This document shows positions 11,901-26,600 of a DNA stretch of 64,000 nt, piece after piece. Below the pieces are notes generated by a model. That model ran no database searches. It was not told the DNA's origin and worked only from the letters and a program-made list of their open reading frames with translations. The translations under genes were made by a program, and so were the position numbers. Source of the stretch: Balanoglossus misakiensis (taxonomy: Eukaryota; Hemichordata); assembly GCA_040954595.2 (NCBI GenBank), contig CM082577.2, positions 2,604,001-2,668,000 of the forward strand. The letters are read 5' to 3'. The first letter of the stretch is position 1, and every line of letters begins with the position of its first letter.

Positions 11901-14900
11901 ATGGACGGTGACGGCAATCATAATTTGACGCCTTGTATATCTTGTAAATAGTTTTACCAAAAATTAATCCATATTAGACAAATTTTAGGGCGAGCGTGAA
12001 AAATGTATCGGTATCTTTCGAGTCGTTGATTATCTTCAATACCTGAGTTAGTTAGTATGAAGCGTATTTCAAACTCATGGTATCGGCTACACACGATCCA
12101 TGGACCGGCTGGCTATTCCCATCACGAGCGAAGTACTTGCATTTGAATGGCCTGGGAGATTACTCCGAAGTCTGAGCCCCACGTGTACATTTTGAACAAA
12201 TCAGTCAATCAGTCTGGACTGTGAATGTTTCTGAATAAACACTTCAGTTTATTCAGACACTTCAGTTTATTCAGACGGTGAGTGTCAAAATATTAGCGTG
12301 TGTGTACAGACACGCAACCCTTTCAACAAAGAAAACTATAAAGTCGACAGCTAAGAGGGGATCATAAACCTACTTTCGATGACATTTTCCTCAAAAGGTG
12401 TTTTTATTCTGCAGCTAGCAATGTGCATTGTGTATGAATCACTATAACCGCACGACAGAAGCCTAAAACGAAACACACTGACGGCCTTCCTGGGCACCGT
12501 GCAAAACGGTATGGTTTCAACTTTCGCCGTCTGCACGCTAAGTAAAACCTACGGCGCCCGTCGTTAAGCCACCGGTGTGCCTGCATACTTCAATATTTAT
12601 TCAATCTCCGATCAATAGCCTTAAATTAGGCCACACAGAAAATATTCCGCACAGTTGACATTAAATACCATTTTAAATATATTACTATTCGATTTCACGC
12701 AGGCGTGTCCGTAATGCTTGTGCATGGGGACGCCTTTATGTCAGGCAAACCACGGACTGTAATCTCCTTTCGCACAAAATATCACATTAAACATTAAAGA
12801 GAAATTTTACATTGAAATTTCACACATTTTATCGAGATCGATGATAGGCGTGTCTCATTACCCCATACAGTAGTTATTCCTAGGTCAGTCACCGAAGTAG
12901 AAATTCTGGACCGTGAAGCAGTTGGTATCGTGGACATTTCCAGAGAATGGCGAGTATGGGTTGCTTTTAAAGGCTATGTAGTATATCTGACGAACACGGT
13001 ATCCAATCTGATCTAATGATATCGTACTGTGCTAATTTCACTCGAATCTGCTGACAGTCAGTCGCTGATAAAATAAAATAAAATTGGATCGCAGGAAGGA
13101 GACGCCACGGTCTCCCAATATGTCTTATCTATAGCCACCCAGCAGGTTTAACAAATTGTCTTTATCGTTCTTGCATGCTTTAATAATTCATCATTTCGGG
13201 CGAAAGGAATGAGGCTCGGGTGTTGCCATAGCAACCGACCCCCTCAAGCCCCTCATTTAAAGCGAAACGATCCTGCGTATAGCCAGATAATGAATCTGCT
13301 ACCAGTGCGCGCCCCCGACAAATTTCTGTTCGCATATTCTAGTTCTTGCAAAATGAGAAGGCCAAGGTTTTCACGCCGACGAAAATGGCGGACATAAACG
13401 GATATTTTTAGTCAGTAAGTAAATGACAAATCTCGCGAGATCTTGACGTATAAGTCGGTAATAGTCGTCAAGGCGGGAATAATATCCTTCCTTTAAATAA
13501 ATTTATTCATAACGATTTATTTTTCACGACAAAAAGACAGATAAAGTGAACAGGCTGCAGGCCGCCATGCGTGATAACATCGTTTTGAGCTCAGGCGGCA
13601 TGAAAAGGCGGGAGAAAATTTTGCTGAGTTTGTTATCTCCACGATAAGCTTGTTACACGAGAGAAAGTTATTTTTAACCGCTTAATGCAGGAAAGGGTTG
13701 TTATCAGCTCTGTAATTTCACGAGTCCGCAACTGGTACATATAGCCTATGCGCACTTCCTGAAATCACTGAGGAAGAGTTTATCATGCGAGACTGCCGGA
13801 GTTCTCCCATATATCAGTTCGTCAGAGCACCTGACCGACAGCCCCTTCATCGCTCGTCGAAACAACGCGACATGTGACAAGAACCTCCCGTTCTATCTTT
13901 TCTGTCTACGGCTCTTTTATTTTCTCGTGTGCTTCTGTTTTGTTTGTTCAGCAACTTTTTTGCGTGACTTGCAATTAAAGGGACAAAGTCTCTCTCTCGT
14001 TGCCCTTTTTTCCATTAATTATATTAGATACAAGACACCGTTTGTTATTCTACATGTGGATATATAGCGAATGAACGTTCAACCACACACAACTTCCATC
14101 CCTCTTATAGACAGGAGAGTGAAAAAACTCGCCAAAATGAATAATCGTTCTTTACCATTTATTCATTTTGGGCGAGTTTTTACTCTCATATCATACAAGT
14201 GGGATGGAAGTTTTGTGTGGTTGACCATTGATTCACTATATATCCACGTGGTGTCTTGTATCAAACATAATTAATGGAAAAGGGGCAGCGAGAGAGAGAC
14301 TTTGTCCCTTTAATAATTCAACCGAAACTCATGCCTACATCATATACCTTCATTAACCTGTTGAAATGGCTGTTACTTGATGTTCCAACAAGCTTCACGC
14401 ACATGCCAAGAAACTGAAATGGACTATATGGAAGAAATTGAAAATATGATTCCAATAAATATCATCGACCTTGCTCTTTCTACTGCGTACAAGATCATTC
14501 TGACAAGGAGACGTCCGTTCGACTGACAACCGAGCCGTCGTCTGCATCACGCATCGCCGCCACTCTCTCTGTTTGGAGTTGACCACCTCGGCGACCGCGG
14601 CACTGCAAATTATGACAACCTGTCAAGTTTGATTCGTCTCTCTTTGTTAAAGTCTCACGCTCCTAATCTGTAAAATGGTTTCCGATAATCAGCAGCAAAT
14701 TTGATCTCGCAGAGATGTCTCCGGTATAGACAGTCTATGGTTTAACATGTCACGTATTTTGATATTTTTAACGCTGTCGCAATCACAGCGGTTGCGCGGT
14801 TCAAGCGTGTTTTTCATTCTGCTTGAGTCGGTCACTCACAACACAGCACATTCACTGATCAACCGGCTGTAAACTGGGAGTAAAACGCTCGAACGCACGA

Positions 14901-17900
14901 CTAGTGAACAAATACTACGGCAGAGTACAAAATTCTGACGATTTACTTGTATACAGAACCCTTTACATGAGGCTTTGATATAGAGAAATTCAATATGCAC
15001 ATTCTCTGCACCAATGTCTGTTACACTGGCCAAACTGAAAGTTGAACAGCAGGTTTCAGTTGATACGGAGATCGTTACAATAACTGTTTACGGTATATGC
15101 CCGAAGCAGATCTGAAGTACACCATAGAACTTCCTACAACAAGCCAACGTTTCACTGTGAAGCATTTATATCCAAATCATCTGATCGAATTGCCACGGTT
15201 GCCATGGTATAACTACCAAATGGAACATTTTCTGCATACCTCTTATCTCTTAACGACTGCTTGTACATCGATGAGTTTACATCTTCGCACGTTAATGTCA
15301 GCTTTGCCACCGGGCTGTGATATTAGGTGTATGCGCGCAGTCAGAAAGGTCAAAGGAACGGCGATAATGTATGCAAAACTTAATATGCAAATTATTGTGC
15401 AAAGGATAAAGGCCACGACCCCACTAAAACACAAGGTTTGAACTGGTATTTCCATGCCAGGAACCCACTACTTTTATTGCAACACTGTTAATTTCAAGAA
15501 AATGGCGTAGGTGCTAAATTGCTAACTAGATGGTCGACAACAGCCAAAGAATTTCATTTACAAGAATCTCGCGGATGACCACGTGACACACCTCGCAGTC
15601 CGAAGATATATGCGGTACACGTTACACGCGAAACTAATGACAAGAATACTGAAGTAGAATCCATTAGCATCCGGGCACATCGCTGTGCCAGGCACGCACT
15701 CGGTACAGATCTTTCAAATTCCGAGCGTATGGACAGGGTACCTTCGCATTAAGAAAACGATACTTTATGCAAAACGACCTGTCACCTACTGACTGAACCA
15801 TTCAGTCAAACGTGAACGAACAACGTTGTAAACCTTTATCAGACTGACAGGTGACAACGCAGCCCATTTGCGTGTAAACTGGCAATTTTCAATATATTCA
15901 ACAACTTCTTTGGCTCCTAAAACGCGCCAGGGTTTACGCACAAAACACTAACTGTACAGTCTGACGCTCTCAAGAGACGATAACGTAAGCAGGCAGGCAC
16001 GGTAGGCATCGAGTATTGTAAATCCCTGACCCTAAGTCTACAGTATCGGTCAGATGACCCACCAGTCGCCACACAGACGTGATATCAGCGAACAAGGTTG
16101 GGTTTCTTTCCTGGGAGGCACGAATAGGAGGGGATGTCTAAATGTTACACTCCTTGTGTGATAGTCAACATCATGGTGGCCGATTTCGAACACCTTCGTT
16201 GCTTAGTCTTGTGTGGAGTGACCACATGGTCTTACATGTAATGTGTTGTTTGTTACAAAATGCTCAATCGCCAGAAAAAATAATACACTATGAGGTTTCA
16301 ATGAGTAGCGAAAACATGTTTACTTCTGTAGCTCTATACACCTACATTCCCTATTTTACAACACATGTTTTGAAGTCGTTTGGCAATCACACATTTCAAC
16401 ATTCTTCCGGGAGCAGAACAGTTTAGGAGAGCACGTAATAAAATCTCGAAAATGTTTCAAAATACATTGAGGACATTTCATTGAAGTCCCTGGGGGACAT
16501 TTTGCAGTAAACCCATGTCGTTTGCATTTAATGTAATTTTAATATTCGACGTTGCTTATATGTACACGGTGACTTGTTACTTATGTGGATATAACCAAAG
16601 ACACCATGGACATTTGAAGGCGTATATAACCCAGTCACGGCTTTTCACTTGGCGCCACCCGAAAAAGTGCACCACCACAGCTGACCCCCGAACATGTAAA
16701 TCAAAATATCAGAGGTAAAACAACTCATACTTCTCACGTTTTACAAAAATGCCCGCGAGATAATTTAAACTTCTAAAGACCCGCTCGGTTTTCAATTTTC
16801 TCGCGAAAAAATGGTTAATACATGTAAACACGAAGCCGACACTATTGTACCCTCCGCTGCCATGGAAACATTAATGGATAAAGTGCGTCATTTTGTGTCT
16901 GAAAATAGCGAATTCTGCTCAGTGGATTTAGGCCAACTACAAAATATTAGCGTGGCTTCCGCGCCAATTTTGCTGCAGTGTAGTAGCATCACTGGTGACG
17001 TCAAGGATTTCAACGTATCCTGATACTATTCCGTTCCGGTGTAGGGGTGTGTGTTTGTGTGTACATACGAGCGCACATCGGCTTATTTTCATCGACGGTC
17101 AGCTGTTGTCTAGTGACATCAAGGGGCTGTATGCGCCATGCATCTTGGCACCTTCTGAGATATACCACCTGAATCACAGTCCCTGTGCCTGAGTCTACGC
17201 TTTACCTGTCATTAGGCCTACCTCCCCCTCAGTCTGTCTGTCTGTTTGGTCTTGTTTGTTTGTTTGTTTTACTATGTGCTGCCGCCCCACAACAACAAAC
17301 TTGACGATATACTAGTGTTGAACAACTGCAAACCGATTTTACTATCTTCGCCGACAGCAGCCCACCCCTATACTATCCATTCAACCGACCCACTGAAAGC
17401 TCTGCACCAGCAGAAAGTAATACCTGGCGACACGAGACAACTTGATGCACAAATCGCTTCATCAATAACATATGCCCTGGGGAGACGTGCGATTTCCTAA
17501 ACAACATCAATATTGCATGTCATAATCGTGCATATAACACGGCTGTGAGCACCGGCTCGCGACCATCACCGCCTAATGACGTCGTTATCCCAAGCCATAA
17601 ACACCGTGCATGCGGAGAATGAAGCGATTATATCTTTCTCTTTATCAGTAATTATGTTTGGCATGTCGACTTCTAGTGATTATTGCGCGCATAACATCGA
17701 CGAGAAAATGCCTTTTTGCCGATGGCGTGTTTCTTTACGTCTGTGCGCATTCGAAACTCGTACATACGTGCACTGAGCCCAGACCGTGACGTCACAAGGT
17801 CTTTTGCCGATGGCACATTATTATCAGGATTCTGTTTTTGAATTAATACTTAGCACAGCTTCATGACTTTGCCTGTCCAAACAGGCTACACACGCATTTC

Positions 17901-19435
17901 TGACGAACCAGGACAGTGTCCCACCGATGCTACGGTACACTTTTGATACTAAAACACAGGCGAAATATATTTTAAAGTTGGTAATATTTCGCTGTTTCTT
18001 TCGTTCATTTTCTTTCGCTGCCTTCTGCGTTGTCCCCGTGTATGGGTCGGACATTGCGCGAAACGTGCAACACTGGAAATCCTGTCTGTTGCTTGCCGCG
18101 GTATTTCTGGGGCGCGAACTGCTGCCGACAGCTGGTACCATTAATTAATATCACCCACAAAGTAAAATGCTCTTGAAAACATCGATCGCACTATATATAT
18201 TCCATCATGATACAGCACGTCGCATGCGTAGAACACACTGTACAGTGAGTGTGGTGGAAGAGTTGACATATCTATGCACCGAATTCATGCTTCATACATT
18301 TAGCAGGAAATATCGTTCCAATTTCGCTAATTCCAAAGGCTCAAAGGAACGCATCAAAAGTTTGTGTTGCCGGGCGACATATATGAAAAGTGAATATGAG
18401 CGCAGCTGCTTCTCGTCGGCCATATTTGGCGACCTACTTTTTTATTGGAATTTTACAATCAAACCTGCCGATACATGTCATGCACGAGCTCACGTACATG
18501 CACATGAAATTGCAAATTACTCGGACGGTAAAACCTCTTTGTAACATTTTCATAATGGGTAGAAAAACACGATCAAAACAGGCCGAGGATTTTGCAAGAA
18601 CGAAACGAATCCAGTAATGCTAGTATTATCGTGACATGTGCGCGAAATTTGGTGGGCTGTACTTTTTACACTACAAAACTTCTCACAAAAGGCGCCAAAA
18701 AGGTTTACCCAATTATTAAAAGAAACTCACCATCACGGTGCTTGATTTTATAGAGAAGGTCTGATATTTCTTTCACAGAAAAAAAAATATGCAGCATAGA
18801 GGGCATCAAAGGCACAGCAAAGTATCATTTTATCTCTTGGAGCCGAAATGTGCCTCTGAAATATAATAATAAATAATCGAGGCTACTGACGTCATCGATG
18901 GATTAAAGACGTCACCGAGTAAACCCACACAAAAATATCAAAATCTTCCATGTAACAGCAGTTAAGACGTTATTGCTATTATTGTATTTCAATAAGGAGA
19001 ATGTTGACTTATTTTCGACGACAGACAGATAGGTCGCTGACTTCTTTTGTTCAACATGAAAACAATTGGCGCCAATTGTGATGGAAAAATATTTGAGATC
19101 GTCACTCGTGGCCCTCACGAAAATGTCCTTGTGATTTCCGTCTTCGTGATCAGCAGTGTCTGGTAAATGTATTGGTTCACTTAAATAAATACCCCGTCGA
19201 TAATTCCAAGGTATATAATTATTTCCGGGGAAATTGGCAATTATCGTAATCCTGTCTTCTACAAAGTCATGTTAAGATCAGCGGCCCATGAGATGCGACT
19301 TGGTGACACGGCGCTGACCTCACATCTTCCAATTTTCTCAGATTTGAATTCTACTCATTAATAGCCTTTACCAACGTCCCAACAACATTCATTTGTGACA
19401 GAACATGCATCATCACCACCACCACCTCCACCACC

Positions 19436-19466
<31 letters not shown>

Positions 19467-21235
19467 CCACCATCATCATCATTTTTTAATTCAGCAATAG
19501 CGAGGAATGTTTTTATTTATCAGTGCATGTTTGTATAGTATTTACCTTTTACCCACTCGTTCTGTTATGAGTAACATTATCGCGAGCCAGAACCGACGCA
19601 AAAATCATGGCAACGCATTAGTTCAGTTGCCGTAAAGTGGGATGTAGTTTACGACGATGCTTAGCAATGGCTTCCAGTGAATCATCGACCCCATCGTCTG
19701 CTCGCACGGGTCGTTGGCTTGACGACAGTAAAAAGACAATGGTGGGCGAAGATGCATCAGCTCGGTCTACGATATTTTTGTCGCTAAGAAGAGTCCTTCC
19801 AAATGACGATCACTTAATTTTTCACGTCAACGTGACGCGCGCGCAAGTTTGTGTGGTCTTGTCAATTTACATAAATGTAATTTGTTGTGCGAAAACCGGA
19901 AAGAGTTGAGTTTCCTCCGCCCGTGTACGCCATTCAACTCTTTCCCCCGGACTATTTCGTCCACGCACACATTTTCACGGGGATCACACAAAAACGGAAA
20001 TTGTAAATGGAATGGTTTCCGTATCGTCATCGACCTAGAAAAATAACAACTTAGGCCTACTGTATCTTTCAGACCTATATCCGATAATTGAGTCGTGACC
20101 TGTTTAGGCCTAAATTCAGCACAAACCGAACGGAGTGACCTATAATTCTAGTCGTAAGCCTACTCCGGTGAATGACTTACTGTTTGCATTTTGAATTAAA
20201 AATATCCAGTTGTACAAATAATACGTTCAATATTAATTTTGAAATGATACAGGTAGGCTTACAGCTCGCTAAATAGTATGTCGTAAAACTGATGTAAAAT
20301 ATCTGTATTGTTCGATTCCTAGGCTTATATGTACTGCTTATACAGCTATACAGCTTAGTATTTTTAGCTGTAAGTGCAGATCATGTATCCTTTACATGTT
20401 TAATACTTTTATCAGTTTCGCGACATAATTTGTTTAGCAAGCTGTGAATAAAGTAGGCCTTTATTATAGGGTATGTGTGTCTCTGATCAACTGACGAAAT
20501 AACACGAACTTCTTTATCGCGCATTTTTCGCGTGCTGAAGCGATAGTGACATTTGACGCGGACATTTGGAATCTGTTACGTTCATATCTGAAAATAACAG
20601 TGACGGCTACGAGCACAACATCTATCAGAACGCATCCACGCGTACGTACGGCACATCACGTTGAGCACAAACTGGACATGCACCTAGGTACAGATGAAAA
20701 CAAGTCAACGTTCCGTTGCCCTCTCCCGAAACGTAACGTTGGCATATTAATATTAGGCTATATCCGCATGTCTTTCTTCCGTCAACGGTAAAGTCGTTGT
20801 TGTCAGGTAGGCACACCCGGGGTGTCATCTCCTGAAAATCGACAGAGAGAGGGAGGGAGGTAGCTGGCAACATGTACACACGGACAGACCTCCGCGGGCA
20901 CTTCACGCATGGGTTTATGCTAAGCCAGCTCATGTTTCACTGTGTTTACAGTTTCATTCGTCAACAGGTTTATGTTACGATCACTGTGAACACTTCGTAT
21001 TTTCACACAATCCCCCCCCCCCCCACCCCTCCTTACCTTGTCCAAATCCGAGTAGTTTGTCCGGATCGCAGACCCAGGTAGAGTTGATGTCCGCGTCGAG
21101 GCGCCCACACTGGACTGGCTGGAGCTGGGGGTTCGGGTAATTGTTCGCCAGCCAACCCTTGCTTGAGACCGACGTGATCAGAGCCCAGAACGCGAGTACT
21201 AGCAAGCCAGCTCTAGCTAGCGCTCTGTGGGCCAT
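5904..21235 (-). CDS. MOLO1/TPM-domain single-pass membrane protein (copy A)
   Basis: Four coding exons on the minus strand: 21037-21235, 10123-10252, 6508-6625 and 5904-6218. All have GT-AG borders and matching phases (1, 2, 0), giving 253 residues. The first exon has an N-terminal signal peptide (about residues 1-25) followed by YPNP...CGR...WVCDPD, the hallmark start of the MOLO1 (modulator of levamisole receptor) family in the TPM-domain group. The middle exons carry the domain core with KLDNALEQL, CECEK and GYRVAIALAK. The last exon ends with a transmembrane helix (YGVMYAITISIATVLLF) and a short cytosolic tail. In C. elegans MOLO-1 is an accessory subunit of acetylcholine receptors; a receptor-accessory role here is inference. 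The first intron is 10.8 kb. A paralogue lies immediately upstream in the same orientation. The start is the ATG at 21235; an upstream GTG is not needed. Confidence 0.85.
13979..14309. mobile_element. Fold-back MITE with TTAA flanks
   Basis: The ends are perfect inverted repeats (AGGGACAAAG...CTTTGTCCCT), each flanked by TTAA (13975-13978 and 14310-14313), a likely target-site duplication. The two arms stay imperfectly complementary for about 150 bp to a short loop near 14140-14160. No coding capacity, so it must have been moved in trans. TTAA targets are typical of piggyBac-type transposases, but the terminal sequence is not the usual CCCT form, so the superfamily is open. Confidence 0.8.
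16461..16507 (+). repeat. 47-bp dispersed repeat, copy 1
   Basis: The stretch running from ATACATTGAGGACATTTC to GGGGGACATTTTGCAG is nearly identical to 23579-23625. It contains partly self-complementary GTCC/GGAC blocks. This copy lies in the first intron of MOLO1-like gene A. Confidence 0.7.
19409..19482. repeat. (CAC/CAT)n trinucleotide microsatellite
   Basis: Run of CAC and CAT triplets, about 75 bp, inside the MOLO1-like gene A intron. Confidence 0.85.
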
Positions 21236-22059
21236 ACAGTCCTCAACAATGGCGGAGTGGCAGGGAAATAACACTAATACTACTACTACCTCGCTACAGA
21301 ATCCATTTGTCGATGGTCCACAATTCTCATATATGCGCTACGGAGTCCGTCGAAACATTCTTCAATTAATTAAGTCCCAGCTGAGCCGATCCCGTTAGGA
21401 CACGTAGGCCTACACTCATCTGATCAATGTACACAAGGCCGCTAACGAACTGCAGTACGATATACGCCACACACAACAAGGTTAAATGCTTCGGTTCTAT
21501 AAATAAGCATTCGGCGCGATGCCCACTCGCGTGGTTACATCTTTTCAACTCGACACGGTATCTAGCCTGTGTCGTGTGAGAGCTCGATGCGGAACACACC
21601 CGCACTACGCGTCTTCACAGGCACACAACGCGATTGCCTGTTTGTGCCTTCGTCATACGAGTGTATGACGTAGTAACGTCAGCTCGCTTTCCCGCTCCTT
21701 TTCGCGCCGGAGAAATGGAAATAAAAGAGCAGTCCTCTCCTTACATCTTCGGCAACGCGACTAGAGTGGCGAATGCAGTGTTTCATCATATATATGCGTG
21801 TCACGCAGCAACAGGATACCGACCTTTGACCCCCTCACGATTGGATATCGGTATCCTCCAGCACACCCTTGTAAATAATAAACAAAACTGTTCGCCAGAC
21901 ATTGTAAAATGCTCATCATCTCATGCTTGTGTGTTGTAAGAGTTGACAAATGGCGTTATTGATATGTAAATATCCACCGACCTATAGGGCGATCGTGTTC
22001 GTGATTGGGAAATCATTAATGATGGGCCATCATTCATCTTGCTTGTCACGTAATGTGTA

Positions 22060-22155
22060 TGAGAGAGAGAGGGGGAGAGAGGGGAGATGATAGAGAGGGG
22101 GCGACAGACACAGGAGAGAGAGAGAGAGAGAGAGAGCGACAGACACACAGAGAGA
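22060..22155. repeat. (AG)n-rich purine tract
   Basis: Purine-rich AG repeats with interspersed GACAGACACA, between the two MOLO1-like genes. The surrounding interval 21236-23639 shows no other supportable exon. Confidence 0.7.
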
Positions 22156-23578
22156 CTATCATCACATACATTTAGATGAGATATAGATGCGCATCCTTAA
22201 GCCTTTGCATCCATCAACAGGTCGATGTAATATCGAAGTATACATGTATAGGCCTACGCACATAAAAATTGAGTAGTTCAGCCGATATGACGACATTGCA
22301 ACGGGCGCTTTACAGTGTCAGATAACGGGGTGTTTTCCAGCGCGATTTGTCCTCACCTTGACCCCATCTCCAGATTCCTTGGGTTGAAACATAAAACGTG
22401 CTGTAACGAGGAGACTCGGTAAGCAGAAATTCAAAGCTGCCTGGCTACAGGCGTGGCATCACAGAGACAAAAACATAACACATTTTCCTACGAACAGAAA
22501 TCAAGCTACATCATTATATTAAACGGTTCTTAATCGCTTTCCTTTATTCTCGTTTCTCGACCCTCCCTTCATTGGGCGCACTGACGTCGTACTCAGGAAA
22601 TTGCATTTTAATCGGTTGTTTTAACATGATCGCTATTAGAGAACGCAGCAACGTTAAAAACCTATTCTATCGCGGCCGCAATCCGCCCACACACGCATCA
22701 GGTGGATTACTTTACTGAAAAACAACATGACAGGTGGGGTTCAAAGAAAAAAACACAGTCTGAAATGATACGCCACGAAAGTGCAGAGCAAGCACAGATA
22801 GGTAAGTATGGCGAGAGAGAGACAGACAGACAGACAGATAGAGACAGAGAGCGTAATTACCATCACTGATATTCAGTGAAAGGACTTTAACTGGAATTGA
22901 TCAATTTATTTAACTGTACAGCAATCAACAGATGGACCAAATTCTGTTTTCACTGACGATTTTTCGTATTTGTTATTAAACAAACCGAAATAAGGTAAAC
23001 GGTGCACTTAAAGCTATTCCAGGCCTTCGTGCAAAATGGTTGGAACTGACCTAAACAGGCATATATTACAGTTGAGTAAACGTGAATGATACCTTAGTTA
23101 CCTTAATTGGTAACTACACTAATGAGTAAAAGTGGTGGAAGAGTAATAACGAACAAATGGCAGGATTTGGTGAAATTATATTTGGACTGTGGGGGCGCTG
23201 AAGCATTATACTGGATTACTGAACGTTGCATGCTTCACCGTAGCCCTCCAATTTCATCCTCGTGTTCTTGATTATGTATGCATGATTTAGATTTAGGTTA
23301 AATTTCGTGGAAGTACATTTAATAGAATTTGGTACGACACGGTAAGTTAATTTTGACGATTTGATTAAATTGTAAATTGTGGCTTTGCACGGACTCCAAT
23401 AAACCCTAAGGCTTACGAGTTAGGGACATCAACTTTTAGGAGAACGGATGGCAAGGTCTTTTCCCGTAAGGACAGTTTCAGGAACACCTACCGGCGGGTA
23501 ACAACACTTTATTTGCCGGAAATGACCGAGGCACAATTGTCATATGTTTATGAATTCGTTAATTCATAATACTTCAAA

Positions 23579-23625
23579 TTACATTGAGGACATTTCATTG
23601 AAGTCCCAGGGGGGACATTTTGCAG
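23579..23625 (+). repeat. 47-bp dispersed repeat, copy 2
   Basis: Near-identical to 16461-16507. It ends 14 bases below the stop codon of MOLO1-like gene B, so it should be part of that transcript's 3' UTR (as the reverse complement). Confidence 0.7.
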
Positions 23626-23639
23626 GACGGTTTTGTTTT

Positions 23640-26600
23640 TCAAAGACGTGTAGTTCTGCCTGGTCTGCCGGGTCCTGTGAGGGCAATCACGGTTTGTCGA
23701 CGACCCTGTCTGCCGTGACGGGGGACAATCTTGGTTGTGTACAGACGCCCCGGCGTCTGTATGCTGCGCCGGAATCCCATCGGCGCGCCGAGGGGAAACG
23801 TCATCTTCTTCTCGCCCTGACAGCGCCCGCTACGGAAGCAGAAAACCAGGACGCCGAAGGCGAAGAGGAGCACTCCGCCGAAGAACGCCAGCCCGATGGC
23901 GTTCTCGACTCTCGCTGTAACGGCGTCGTTGATGTTTTGAGCGACCTCCTGGATGACCCGTAATAACCCCCACTCGCAATTCTCCTCTTGAAAGAGTACC
24001 TGAGTGTTTTTGTAAATGGCCATGATTTCGTTACTCGTCAAAACTAGCCTGGTCATCCTACCGACAGATATGCACACCTGCGAAACAATCCAATATATGT
24101 ACCAGGTTACAACTAAGAACTAAAACCACAAGTATTTTCAGTACAGACACGCATATATTCCTATATAATGCCCTGGCGTATGTAACTGACATTATTGGCT
24201 GCCCAAACACAGTGGATAAATTATTTGGTCCAAACACATTCGTGTTTAATACCACGTCTAAGTTCTGAAATTCGCACCTAATATAACTGAATAAGCCATG
24301 TCACCAATAACTTTTAATTTAGAATTCACAAAAAGGATATTGTCTACATAGCCTTAAAACCTGGTCGTCTTCTTTGATGAAGAGAATCAGCACGTTATCG
24401 TCACAGCCGAGGTCCCGGAACCACTGCCTGCGAACATCTTTGGCAAATTCTCTGCTCGCTCTCTTGCTTGAAGAATGTGAACTGCAAGAGAACAGTCGTA
24501 GACATATTTTCCGACAAATCAACGAAACATGCCGAAGGAAATCCGAACTCTCTCAGACAGGTTAGAGAAGACATGGCACACACTGTCTAAAATGATTGTT
24601 TGGCTAGAGAAGATGTGGTCTACTATCTAGCCATCGCATGTTCGCTTTTCTTCCAAAACACAGCTGGATACTAGACTAGAGAAGATGGTGCCATACCTTG
24701 TGAAAGACTCTCTCATGTTTGCGATGACTGCCACCCCAAATCGGTACCCACCGAAACCGGAACATCGCCCCCTGTTGCGGCAGTGGCACCGAGTTCCGTT
24801 GTGCGCACGCTCCAGGGCTTCGTCTATCCTGTCGACTGAACAAATGCAACACGTGAATAGGGTAGCGAAAACCACAAGAACTTGTCTTGAAGATGATAAA
24901 TCGGTAACAAGCTTAGCAGGTCTGCTCTTTCATATCTGATGCCGGCAGACGAACGGACACTTGTACCAGTGAAACTGAACACGACATATACGATAATATA
25001 TTATGATTTATTTTATGTCAGAAACATGTCAGAAACTTGTCAGAAACTTACATCAGAAACATGGAGATGTAAGACCAATCTGACAAAAATCCGACGTACC
25101 AGGGGATGACAGAAAAAGGCAAAGGCCACAGAATTAGTCAGGCCTGAGAATCAGTCAAGCGACGCATCGAATATTAATAAGATGATCGAACTGGCGTTCT
25201 CATCACTGTGCAGAGAAGGAGAGTTCTCGGGCGAAAATGCAAGAATCTAATCGGTGAAGCCCTAATTCCGAGCACGATTCTCGTTCACATTCTGCGCGGG
25301 TAAACACCGTAAATTATCACAGGCACTTGAATCAATCAGCCTTTGGCCTCGGCTGACCTCTGTCAAACACAATAAAGACATGAGAACCGTCTCTTTAGCG
25401 TTTCACTTGACACTGTGACAGGTCTATTTCGCTCGGATCTCAGGTGGGTGAAGCGCATAATCAAGTCTCATGCATCACGCATTATTCCAGATTACAGGAA
25501 ATAAGCTTACTACGGGATTTCACGTGGTCCAAACATTTTCCATCAGTTTGAACCATTTGATGTTCAGGCTTGGAGAAAATTGTGTTTAGAAGCCATTCTT
25601 TCGATCGTGAAAGAAATTGTAATTCACTTATGTTACGTTTCTGTGTTCCCCCCTTTTTTGCAACTCCATAGACCACTGAAGCCAAAGTTCATCGAACGCA
25701 TCTCAGTAAAAAATCTAGCCTCAAAGGAAGCACTTTTTACGTTGCACTAAAAAGGCAAAAATGTTTATCACACTTCGTCAGAAACATTTTTTTTCTCGAA
25801 AAAATCCCTCACCCGTCTCCGGATATCAAATGGTCCACCACTTAGAGCGAAGAGAAGAATTTTATGTATCTGAACTATGTTGTCGCAACATGTATTTGAC
25901 GCGTATGACATCATTTTTGTCGTTCGGGGGAAAGGGGCCAGCTCTTCATCAGCTTATGCGCTTGCATTTCAAGGCCAGCTATGGTGCAAACCCGTATGCA
26001 CGTAATGGTATCAACCTACGAGTACTTGTTAAGTAATTGTAACCCTGGTCAACAGCAGTGTGGGACTATAACGTAATCATAACGCAGAACGCAGTTTACG
26101 AGATATCGCCGTGAAATCTTATATAATATCATAAAATTATAGTGTGGATATTCATTATTTCATCAAGACTTTCTCAGACTTTTACAGACAATCTAAAACA
26201 TGCTAAATACATGTACTTAGACTTTGGCGAATTCCATGCAAATGCACAGTTGATGGCCACTGCTGCAAGAAATATTGCACGCATGCGTCAACTGATTTGC
26301 GCCTACCAAATTCAGCTACCACCAAAGCAGACGCTTACTTCTATCCCAATTATCCCATTGGAAGTATTCATAAATAAAAGCGTAGATTTACAGGAAATGG
26401 ACCAACGCACGGCAATCTGTGGAACCCTGACCTAAAACACCCTATGGGCTGACTGCACTGTTATTGTTTAGTACACACGAACTCCAACCTGATTAAACTC
26501 AGCTGTGAAGATATCTAGCCGTCCGTGTTTACTTTCATTAGGGTCTTTGCTGTTCTCGTCTGTTGTTGTGGCTGCTCCAGCAGGAAATAGAGAACAGCAA

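Larger units (their letters stand above)
10253..21036. other. Large first intron of MOLO1-like gene A
   Basis: About 10.8 kb without a supportable exon on either strand. It holds a 335-bp fold-back MITE (13979-14309), a 47-bp dispersed repeat (16461-16507) and a CAC/CAT microsatellite (19409-19482). The longest open frame inside (11190-11756, plus) has no recognisable domain and low-complexity composition. Confidence 0.6.
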
